Shown: positions 1 to 5,543 of the stretch, one piece after another
How positions within the stretch are numbered: position 1 is the first letter of the stretch
Layout: each line of letters begins with the position of its first letter
DNA from: an uncultured Candidatus Saccharibacteria bacterium
Lineage (GTDB): Bacteria; Patescibacteriota; Saccharimonadia; Saccharimonadales; Saccharimonadaceae
DNA length: 9,194 nt
Assembly (NCBI GenBank): GCA_948945085.1
Contig: CARBGY010000018.1
Span: forward strand, 1 to 9,194
Direction of reading: 5' to 3'
Translations under genes and position numbers: made by a program
The notes under the pieces: generated by a model
What the model was told of the DNA's origin: nothing
What the model saw: only the letters and a program-made list of their open reading frames with translations
Database searches by the model: none

Positions 1-34
1 TGTATTTATATATACAATGACTTACTTGCTTTGT

Positions 35-63
35 ATTATACATGAGCATGATGAGAAATGCAA
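35..63 (-). promoter_or_regulatory. Candidate sigma70-type promoter reading out of the left edge
   Basis: On the minus strand a perfect TATAAT (35-40) lies exactly 17 bases downstream of TTGCAT (58-63, three of six matches to TTGACA). Transcription would start near position 28 and run leftward out of the window, just after the pilD stop codon. It probably serves the next gene on the left, which is not visible. This is a consensus match only. Confidence 0.45.
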
Positions 64-93
64 GCGAAATTATAAAAATTTTATTAGTGGGGG

Positions 94-963
94 CTACAAC
101 CCCGTCTGTATCAAAAGCGGTAAACAATTCCCTAACACCATTACAATCACAAACCCTGCCACCAAAAACGGCCCAAAATGCACCTTAAAATTCTTTTTCT
201 TCAACGCTCCTGGCAACGCTATCACATCCCCCAACAAATTCGCCAAGAAAATCGTCCACAAGGCCAACCACCAATCCGCTAACGCTAGCGCTAAAGCTAA
301 TGCTAATAACCAATCTCCCCCTCCCATCAATTTCTCATGTGATGCTTTATAAAGCACAAAACATGTACCCGCCAGTATCACCACACCAATCATCGCATTC
401 ACCACCCCTCCCCACACATCCGCCCCGTCCACCATACTTAACTCTTTTATTTTCAGCAAAAAGACCATTCCGCCAATCACAATCGCCAAAATCAACAATA
501 CTACTGGTAATTCCCCCCACTTCGCATCATACACCGCCAACACCATTAATACCACTAACATAACTAAAGTTACAACAAAAATCGCTAACTTCACCGCCAA
601 AAGTTCTGGATATCTCGCCAAAGCACTCCAATTCGTCAAAATCGGCAATAAATATGCCCAACTCATCATCAAAAATGCCACTGCCAAGCTAATTTCCGAC
701 AAAAAATCCGCTATACCAATTTTTTCATGACAATTCCTACATCTTCCTCTCAACACCAGCCATGACACAATTGGCACATTATCATACCATTTAATCCTCT
801 TATGACAATGCATACACACCGACCACTGTCCTAAATCCTTTTTCTTTAGTGCTTGATAGCGCCACCTCCATGCCTGGCAACAAGCAAACGATCCAAACAC
901 CGCACCCAAAAAAAACATCATCACAAGTATCATCACTGTCACAGTCATATCAACCATAATCAT
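94..963 (-). CDS. pilD: Type IV prepilin peptidase / N-methyltransferase (PilD, A24 family)
   Basis: Membrane aspartyl protease that removes the leader of type IV prepilins on the cytoplasmic side and, in this family, methylates the new N-terminus. The 289-residue length is normal. Seen in order: a first membrane segment ending LGAVFGSF (about 10-26); a cytoplasmic zinc domain with CxxC pairs C50/C53 and C75/C78; then a series of hydrophobic segments. The two catalytic aspartates of the family are visible: D146 in VYDAKWGELP, and D217 in GGGD, which corresponds to GxGD. The FGPF motif near 264-267 is also typical. The gene is 79 bases downstream of the prepilin gene, its likely substrate, which carries a matching GG|F site. 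The start is uncertain: ATG at 963 has no clear ribosome site, and a -10 box sits directly against it, so the third codon (ATG at 957) may be the true, leaderless start. A short ALALALALA run (about 221-229) is unusual. Confidence 0.93.
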   Translation of the reverse strand: MIMVDMTVTVMILVMMFFLGAVFGSFACCQAWRWRYQALKKKDLGQWSVCMHCHKRIKWYDNVPIVSWLVLRGRCRNCHEKIGIADFLSEISLAVAFLMMSWAYLLPILTNWSALARYPELLAVKLAIFVVTLVMLVVLMVLAVYDAKWGELPVVLLILAIVIGGMVFLLKIKELSMVDGADVWGGVVNAMIGVVILAGTCFVLYKASHEKLMGGGDWLLALALALALADWWLALWTIFLANLLGDVIALPGALKKKNFKVHFGPFLVAGFVIVMVLGNCLPLLIQTGL

Positions 964-992
964 ATTCTACCAAATTCTCTCACCCTACGCAA
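964..992 (-). promoter_or_regulatory. Candidate pilD promoter, possibly giving a leaderless mRNA
   Basis: Minus strand: TAGAAT (964-969, five of six), preceded by TGG as an extended -10, lies 17 bases from TTGCGT (987-992). Initiation 6-7 bases downstream would fall at about 957, the A of the third codon (ATG) of pilD. The promoter sits between the prepilin terminator and pilD, where one would be needed. Consensus match only. Confidence 0.4.
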
Positions 993-1002
993 CTTCTCAA
1001 TC

Positions 1003-1028
1003 AAAAAAACGGCCCCACCCGCCGTCTT
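1003..1028 (-). terminator. Intrinsic terminator after the prepilin gene
   Basis: On the minus strand ACGGC (1021-1025) pairs with GCCGT (1009-1013) across a 7-base GGGTGGG loop, and the stem is followed at once by seven T (1003-1009). A-U and G-U pairs between 1026-1028 and the T run can lengthen the stem to about 8 pairs. It lies 15 bases past the prepilin stop codon and separates prepilin from pilD. Confidence 0.85.
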
Positions 1029-1042
1029 TCCGAAGATACTAT

Positions 1043-1636
1043 CTATCCATTCGATGCACAATATGTACCAGCTCCCTCTAGCCTATACATAATTACATAG
1101 TCACGCGCGTTGTTTGACTTAATTGCCTTCTCGTCATCACACGTCGCCTTCTTGATCACGTAAATCACCCGATCCTCAAAATCATCCGCATAAAGTTGAA
1201 ACTCATCATCAGTCAACGTACTAATATCTAACCCATAAGCCCAACCATCCGGATCCGTAAAAGTGTTCTTCGTTGCATCTGATGAAACAATATAGTTCCG
1301 AATAAAACACGTCGCCGGCTCTGGATTCTGACGACTACACTGCCATTCATCCGCCAAAGCTACTTCATCCGCATCCTTTACCGCATCTTTATGCCCGTCA
1401 CTTGGCAATCGTCCATTATTATTTGTCTGATAGTTAGAAATAAAACCACTCATTCGACCAAGATCAGTTCGACGTGTCGTATCACGCTGCGAACGCTGCA
1501 AAGTCGGAAACGTAATAAATACCATCAAGAAAATTAAACCCGCAATCGCAAGCACCAACACTACCTCAATAATTGTGAAACCTCCAAGATCCCCCGTCGA
1601 CTTCATTTTGCGTGTACCTTTTTTCGAAGCTACCAC
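1043..1636 (-). CDS. Type IV prepilin (pilin-like protein)
   Basis: Structural pilin, exported and assembled into the pilus after cleavage by PilD. The class III signal is clear: a basic leader of 19 residues, cleavage G19|F20 in LGGFTIIEV, glutamate E24 at mature position +5, then a hydrophobic helix (about 22-43). The remainder is a 150-residue hydrophilic domain with four cysteines (C100, C110, C166, C193) that could make two disulfides. That number does not identify it as a particular pilin class. The start is GTG at 1636, chosen because AAAGGA lies 6 bases upstream; ATG at codon 11 has a worse-spaced site. The gene has its own candidate promoter (1679-1707) and a strong terminator (1003-1028), so it can be transcribed alone, as suits an abundant subunit. 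It could be the major pilin or a minor pilin; the sequence does not decide. Confidence 0.92.
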   Translation of the reverse strand: MVASKKGTRKMKSTGDLGGFTIIEVVLVLAIAGLIFLMVFITFPTLQRSQRDTTRRTDLGRMSGFISNYQTNNNGRLPSDGHKDAVKDADEVALADEWQCSRQNPEPATCFIRNYIVSSDATKNTFTDPDGWAYGLDISTLTDDEFQLYADDFEDRVIYVIKKATCDDEKAIKSNNARDYVIMYRLEGAGTYCASNG

Positions 1637-1678
1637 TTTTTTCCTTTCTTTTTATTAGCATAAGCTATTTCTAAAAAC

Positions 1679-1707
1679 ATTCTACCACATCCTTCTAGTT
1701 TCTACAA
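1679..1707 (-). promoter_or_regulatory. Candidate prepilin promoter overlapping the pilC stop codon
   Basis: Minus strand: TAGAAT (1679-1684) with extended -10 TGG, 17 bases from TTGTAG (1702-1707). The -35 box consists of the last sense codon (TTG, Leu405) and stop codon (TAG) of pilC. Initiation near 1672 would give a leader of about 35 bases containing the AAAGGA ribosome site of the prepilin gene. The same TGG-TAGAAT element occurs before pilD. Confidence 0.45.
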
Positions 1708-2919
1708 CCCTGACGTTCCAATTTCGCTTACTAATGAATAAATCGGGAAAAGCACAGCTCCTACCAAACCTCCCGCCACAACTGCAAGCACTACCATCAA
1801 AATCGGCTCAATCATCGTCGAAATCGCCGCAATTCTTTCATCCAACTCATCCTCATAAATCTGCGCCGCCTTTCCAAGCATTTCGTCAATCTTTCCTGAC
1901 TGTTCCCCCGTCGCCGCCATCTGCGGCAAAAGCGGCAAAATATATTCCCTCGCCTTCAACGCCGTACTTAGCGGCTTACCACTTCTAACCATCGTCGCCG
2001 CCTGCTTAAACTGGTCCTCTAATACAATATTATTCACCGCCTCCGCTGAAATATTAATAGCATCCAACATCGGCACCCCTGCCGACAAAAGCATCTGCGC
2101 TATTCGCGCAAACCGTGCATTATACAACCGTAAAAATAATCCACTAAAAATTGGTGCTCTTAGTTTTACCATCGACAACCACTTCTGTCCCACATCCGTC
2201 TTCCGAAATTGCATAAAAAACCACACCGCAAGCCCCAACACAACCGTAATCAGCCACCAAAAGTTCATCACGAAATTCGAAATCGCCACTAAAACCTGCG
2301 TCAACACCGGCAATGGTTTACCTAAATCCCGGTACAAGCCCTCCACCTGTGGCACCACCGCGATCATCATAAATATCACCACCACCACAATCACCGCCAG
2401 CACAATCGCCGGATAGATCATCGCACCCCGAATTTTCGAAATCATACTTGCATCTTTTTCCTGCTGCACCGCCAACCTCTGTAGCGACTTATCTAACGTA
2501 CCCGAAGCTTCACCCGCCTCAATTAGCGAAAGATATACTCGATTAAATACATCGGGATGCTTCGCAAAAGCTTCATGGAGTGTCTTACCTCCTTCTACCT
2601 GCGCCAAAACATCCTCAATCATCGCTTTCGTTGCCTTATCTTCTGTCTGTTCCGCCACCATCCTCAAGCTCGTCGAAAGCGGCAAACCAGCCCCAATCAG
2701 TGTCGCAAACTGTCGCGTAAAGATAATCCTCTGTTTTGAACTGACCCGATTTGACAGTTTTGAGAAAAATCCATCTTTCGTATCCTCTCGTACCTTCTGC
2801 GGAATATAACCCTGTTCAAACAAAATCCTTCCAGCCGCCCGCTCATTTTCCGCCTGAACCGTACCACCAATAACCCTCCCGGTTCGCTTATCTTTTGCCT
2901 TGTAAGTATACCTTTTCAT
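1702..2919 (-). CDS. pilC: Type IV pilus inner-membrane platform protein PilC (GspF family)
   Basis: Polytopic inner-membrane protein that couples the cytoplasmic ATPases to the growing pilus. Its 405 residues match the family. The N-terminus (YTYKAKDKRTGRVIGGTV) is the typical GspF/PilC beta-rich start. Two repeated T2SSF domains follow: about 62-190 (QFATLIGAGLPL ... LIEAGEASGTLD) and about 265-390 (ARIAQMLLSAGVPMLDA ... MAATGEQSGKIDEML). The membrane segments are about 168-190, 216-237 and 370-394, in the usual 1+1+1 arrangement. The ATG directly follows the pilT TAA without a single spacer base, so the two are cotranscribed and probably translationally coupled; the AGAGGG near the end of pilT serves as ribosome site. 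The stop is TAG. Confidence 0.95.
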   Translation of the reverse strand: MKRYTYKAKDKRTGRVIGGTVQAENERAAGRILFEQGYIPQKVREDTKDGFFSKLSNRVSSKQRIIFTRQFATLIGAGLPLSTSLRMVAEQTEDKATKAMIEDVLAQVEGGKTLHEAFAKHPDVFNRVYLSLIEAGEASGTLDKSLQRLAVQQEKDASMISKIRGAMIYPAIVLAVIVVVVIFMMIAVVPQVEGLYRDLGKPLPVLTQVLVAISNFVMNFWWLITVVLGLAVWFFMQFRKTDVGQKWLSMVKLRAPIFSGLFLRLYNARFARIAQMLLSAGVPMLDAINISAEAVNNIVLEDQFKQAATMVRSGKPLSTALKAREYILPLLPQMAATGEQSGKIDEMLGKAAQIYEDELDERIAAISTMIEPILMVVLAVVAGGLVGAVLFPIYSLVSEIGTSGL

Positions 2920-4689
2920 TTACCCTCTCACTAACCTATCAAACTCCGTCGGATCTACCGTATATTCCCTCGCCACGTCATAAGCAATCACTCCACTCTT
3001 TACATACTTTGCCAACTCTCGATCCATCGTTTGCATGCCCTGATCAACTCCAGTTTGAATCGTCATATCAAGCTGGTGTGTTTTCCCCTCACGAATAATA
3101 CTTCTAACCGCCGGATTTGCTACCATAATCTCCGCCACCGCTACACGTCCACCTCCTACTGCTGGCACCAGCCTCTGCGAACAAATTCCTACTAAAATAT
3201 TTGCCAACTGCGAACGCACTTGCGGCTGTTGATGTGCCGGAAAAACGTCAATCATACGATCAATACTTTGCGCCGCCGAATTAGTATGCAGTGTCGCAAA
3301 TACTAAGTGTCCAGTTTCCGCTACCGTAATGGCCGCCTGAATCGTTTCCAAATCTCGCATCTCACCAATTAACACTACATCTGGGTCTTCACGCAGAATA
3401 CTCCGAAGTGCTGCCGCAAAACTATAAGTATCGTAATGCACCTCTCGCTGTGCTACTACTGCCCTTTTCGACTGATGCGTAAATTCAATCGGATCCTCAA
3501 TCGTAATAATATGTACCGCTTTTTCCGAATTTACCTTATCAATCAAAGCCGCAAGCGTCGTCGATTTACCCGACCCAGTCGGACCAGTCACTAGTACTAA
3601 CCCATTCGGTCTTTCTGCAAAACTTGCTACAACCGCCGGAATCCCCAAATCCTCCACACTCTTGATGATATTTGGGATCAGACGAAACGCCGCCGCCATA
3701 TTCCCCTTTTCGTGAAACGCATTTACACGAAAACGCCCCAAATCACCAAACGCAAATGAATAATCAAATTCTTTATCCTTGATCAAAATCTTCTGCTGAT
3801 CCTCATCTAGCGTCGAAAAAACTAACCTCTGCACTGTCTCATTATCCATCACCGGATAAGTCGTTAACGGCCTCAGGACTCCATCCACTCTCAGAATCGG
3901 CGGCAACCCAACTTGCAAATGCAAATCCGACGCACTATGTTTTATACACTCCTCAAGCAAAGACTCCACCATCACACTCGCTCCTGCACTCGGCACACTT
4001 ACCGTCGGAGTATCATTTTTTGCTTTATCAAGTGCCTCAGCTTTTGCTACCATTTCCGCTACTTCTGCATCAACTTTTTTCTGCACATCCTCGCCTGTTT
4101 TCTTCTCAGCTGGCTTCTTTCCCACCTCAATTTTAGCATCCATCCCCTTCGTCTCCGCAGCCTTCTCTTTCGGCTTATTCTCTATCTTTCCCACTACTGT
4201 CGTCTTCGCCGCATCATTCTTTTTTGCGTCAATCGCCCCAGCAGCTGAAGTTTTTGGAACTTCATTTTCTGGACTTATCTTCGGTTCCGGTATGTCCGCC
4301 ATACTAAAGCCAGCCTCCATTGCTCCACTTGCCGCCCCCATCGCTTGCGCCATTTCCTCCATACCAGGTAAAATCTCCCCAGTACCCGTCATGTCTGTCG
4401 CCGGACTAATCGTTGGTGCACCCGTTACTTGTTGTTGAGCAACCTGTGCAGCTTGCGATACCTGTGAAACACCTTGTCCTCCAACTCCTGCCTGTCCATT
4501 CCCATTATTCATCGCCTGCGCCTCAAAACCCGTCGGAATATTTACATTTACCCCCACCATCGGCGGCACCGCTCCTGGTGTTGGGATACTATTAAGATCT
4601 GGCAAATCCACCGGCGCAAAAGGCGATACCGGCACCCCCTGTCCGCCCTGCCCCATTCCTTGATTACCTGCCATTTGTCCTTGATCCAT
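2920..4689 (-). CDS. pilT: Type IV pilus retraction ATPase PilT with a long disordered N-terminal extension
   Basis: Hexameric cytoplasmic ATPase that depolymerises pili through PilC. The catalytic part is about 240-589, the size of an ordinary PilT. An N-terminal PAS-like domain begins near VESLLEECIKHSASDLHLQ. Then come Walker A GPTGSGKS (369-376, K375), an Asp box TIEDPIEF (396-403), Walker B DVVLIGEMRD (437-446, E443), and a His box TGHLVFATLHTN (459-470, H461 and H468). AVRSIIRE (527-534) corresponds to the AIRNLIRE motif characteristic of PilT and separates it from the assembly ATPase PilB. Residues 1-239 are a low-complexity extension, Gly/Gln/Pro/Met-rich to about 130 and then Lys/Glu/Ala-rich to about 225; usual PilT proteins lack it. 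The ATG at 4689 has only a GGGTGG-like ribosome site. No in-frame alternative removes the extension without leaving a long open, codon-biased stretch, so I keep the long form. Confidence 0.93.
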   Translation of the reverse strand: MDQGQMAGNQGMGQGGQGVPVSPFAPVDLPDLNSIPTPGAVPPMVGVNVNIPTGFEAQAMNNGNGQAGVGGQGVSQVSQAAQVAQQQVTGAPTISPATDMTGTGEILPGMEEMAQAMGAASGAMEAGFSMADIPEPKISPENEVPKTSAAGAIDAKKNDAAKTTVVGKIENKPKEKAAETKGMDAKIEVGKKPAEKKTGEDVQKKVDAEVAEMVAKAEALDKAKNDTPTVSVPSAGASVMVESLLEECIKHSASDLHLQVGLPPILRVDGVLRPLTTYPVMDNETVQRLVFSTLDEDQQKILIKDKEFDYSFAFGDLGRFRVNAFHEKGNMAAAFRLIPNIIKSVEDLGIPAVVASFAERPNGLVLVTGPTGSGKSTTLAALIDKVNSEKAVHIITIEDPIEFTHQSKRAVVAQREVHYDTYSFAAALRSILREDPDVVLIGEMRDLETIQAAITVAETGHLVFATLHTNSAAQSIDRMIDVFPAHQQPQVRSQLANILVGICSQRLVPAVGGGRVAVAEIMVANPAVRSIIREGKTHQLDMTIQTGVDQGMQTMDRELAKYVKSGVIAYDVAREYTVDPTEFDRLVRG

Positions 4690-4713
4690 ATTTCCACCCT
4701 TCGCGCTTACTTA

Positions 4714-4731
4714 GTTAATATCACAATTAAC
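4714..4731. repeat. Inverted repeat at the expected pilT transcription start
   Basis: GTTAAT (4714-4719) and ATTAAC (4726-4731) are exact reverse complements separated by 6 bases. The repeat lies just downstream of the candidate pilT -10 box, over the expected start site near 4728, and 24 bases before the ATG. It has the geometry of a dimeric repressor operator. In A+T-rich DNA a 6-base arm can also arise by chance. Confidence 0.35.
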
Positions 4732-4734
4732 ACC

Positions 4735-4763
4735 ATTTTACCATAAACTTTTCCTCCTCGCCA
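4735..4763 (-). promoter_or_regulatory. Candidate pilT-pilC promoter
   Basis: Minus strand: TAAAAT (4735-4740, five of six) with extended -10 TGG, 17 bases from TGGCGA (4758-4763, three of six). The leader would be about 39 bases. The TGG immediately before the -10 box matches the candidate pilin and pilD promoters. The weak -35 makes this tentative. Confidence 0.35.
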
Positions 4764-4772
4764 CCCGCTTTT

Positions 4773-4988
4773 TCGGACCATTTCCACTTCGTCCGTAGCG
4801 GATGCATTCATCCAGGAGCATTATGCTACAACGGTTATATTGATCATATCTGGGTTGGCATTGCCGCTGAGTATAGAGCAACCTGGGGTACAGCGCTTTA
4901 CTTCGACTTTAGTGATACCGACTCGCTGCCTTCACCAAACCCTCGCAATCGCCCTGATGCTCTCCCCATCCGCTGTCTAGCATACTAA
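4773..4988 (+). pseudogene. Orphan FISUMP-type C-terminal cassette 1, no start codon
   Basis: Reading from 4773 (frame of 4971) gives about 71 residues ending at TAA (4986-4988). Landmarks are FVRSGCIHPGA, a tryptophan in DHIW, LYFDFSD, PSPNPRNR and a terminal PIRCLAY. This order (FVRSG ... W ... LxF ... PS ... R ... [PV]xRC at the very end) is the C-terminal half of FISUMP-like, C-type-lectin-fold variable domains. The frame is open back to a stop at 4728-4730 but holds no ATG, GTG or TTG, and the N-terminal export signal and first half of such a protein are absent. Compared with cassettes 2 and 3 it is two residues shorter before the Trp and three longer after it, so it comes from a different member of the family. 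It may be a silent donor cassette or a gene remnant; it is not expressible as it stands. Confidence 0.6.
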
Positions 4989-5035
4989 TAATACTATATA
5001 TATTATGTATTAATACATGTGGAATTATATACAAT
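4981..5035. other. A+T-rich spacer with a 14-bp perfect palindrome
   Basis: Of 55 bases only 9 are G or C, in contrast to the cassettes on both sides. ATGTATTAATACAT (5005-5018) is a perfect palindrome. Just left of it, TATATATTATGTA (4997-5009) resembles the centre and XerD arm of the Bacillus subtilis dif site as I remember it, but the XerC-side arm does not fit well. It could be a recombination site, a protein-binding site, or simple A+T-rich sequence. Confidence 0.4.
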
Positions 5036-5041
5036 ACCGTA

Positions 5042-5461
5042 GCCAGTCCCTTATACTATGTACGCGGCGGGATTATTCATCCAAATACTGGCTCATTGAG
5101 GAACGCGGACTTTGATGGTTTCTTTTGGTCCGCTACTACTTATCCTAGCGCTATACTCGCATATGGCTTCTCTTTCAGTTCTGCTAGCGTTATTCCGTCA
5201 GGTTACCATAATCGCTTCTTCGGTTTCTCGGTGCGCGGCGGGTACGTCCTTCTACATACTGGTTCATTGAGGTACGCGGGCTACGGTAGCTACTACTGGT
5301 CAACTACTACCTATCCTAATGCTACGTACGTGTACTACCTCGATTTCGGTAGTACTAACGTCAGCCCGTCTTACTACTACAATCGATTCCTCGGTTTCTC
5401 GGTGCGCTGCATCGTCTTTTCCCCTACCTTCTTTCTCTTCCTTCCATCTCCTTCTTTTTAA
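5042..5461 (+). pseudogene. Two fused FISUMP-type C-terminal cassettes (2 and 3), no start codon
   Basis: The frame beginning ASPLYYVRGG (5042) continues open through two domain copies to TAA at 5459-5461. Copy 2 reads VRGGIIHPNTGSLR, then FFWSATTYP, FSFSSASVIPS and NRFFGFSVR. Copy 3 follows without a break: GGYVLLHTGSLR, YYWSTTTYP, LDFGSTNVSPS, NRFLGFSVRC. WS.T.YP, the F.S/GS run, PS, NR and GFSVRC are hallmarks of FISUMP-like domains, which in CPR bacteria occur at the C-terminus of surface proteins and in known cases are targets of diversity-generating retroelements. Upstream the frame stays open to a TGA near 4952 but holds no ATG or GTG. The only candidate start, a TTG at 5096, falls inside the conserved GSLR motif and has no ribosome site. 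After FSVRC, where such proteins normally end, the frame runs on 16 residues into a pyrimidine tract. A silent cassette pair or truncated gene is more likely than an expressed protein. Confidence 0.65.
5060..5401 (+). repeat. Diverged 171-bp tandem repeat within the cassette block
   Basis: Unit A is 5060-5230 and unit B 5231-5401, each 57 codons with no indel. By hand count 118 of 171 bases match (about 69%). Conserved patches include CGCGGCGGG, TCATTGAGG, the Trp codon and GGTTTCTCG. The differences are concentrated in codons that change the residue rather than spread evenly. Confidence 0.85.
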
Positions 5462-5520
5462 CTTCTGTTCTCCCTTCTTCTTCCATTCTCTTTTTTACTT
5501 CTCACTTCTCCTCCTCCCCC
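5411..5520 (+). repeat. Polypyrimidine tract between cassette 3 and rpsR
   Basis: Only 10 of 110 bases are purines. It starts directly after the Cys codon of GFSVRC in cassette 3 and ends 23 bases before the rpsR stop codon. No hairpin followed by a T run is visible on either strand, so I do not call a terminator. On the minus strand it would give a G/A-rich tail to the rpsR transcript. Between it and rpsR (5521-5543) I see nothing. Confidence 0.7.
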
Positions 5521-5543
5521 AGGTGTTTTTCGTAACCCAAACC

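Noticed and set aside
71..103. Intrinsic terminator after pilD
   Set aside because: GGGG-loop-CCCC spans the stop codon, but the stem is only four pairs and the T-rich stretch starts several bases later; too weak to call.
17..563. Plus-strand frames opposite pilD
   Set aside because: Both are shadows of the PilD frame, which has complete catalytic and zinc motifs; no ribosome site or known motif supports them.
5096..5461. Cassette 2-3 as a real gene starting at TTG 5096
   Set aside because: The TTG is the Leu codon of the conserved GSLR motif, homology extends upstream of it to VRGG, and there is no ribosome site.
4690..5543. CRISPR array in the gene-free region
   Set aside because: The repeats are two 171-bp diverged coding units, not short identical repeats with spacers.
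4690..5543. Complete diversity-generating retroelement
   Set aside because: Only variable-region-like cassettes are present; no reverse transcriptase, accessory gene or template repeat is seen in the window.
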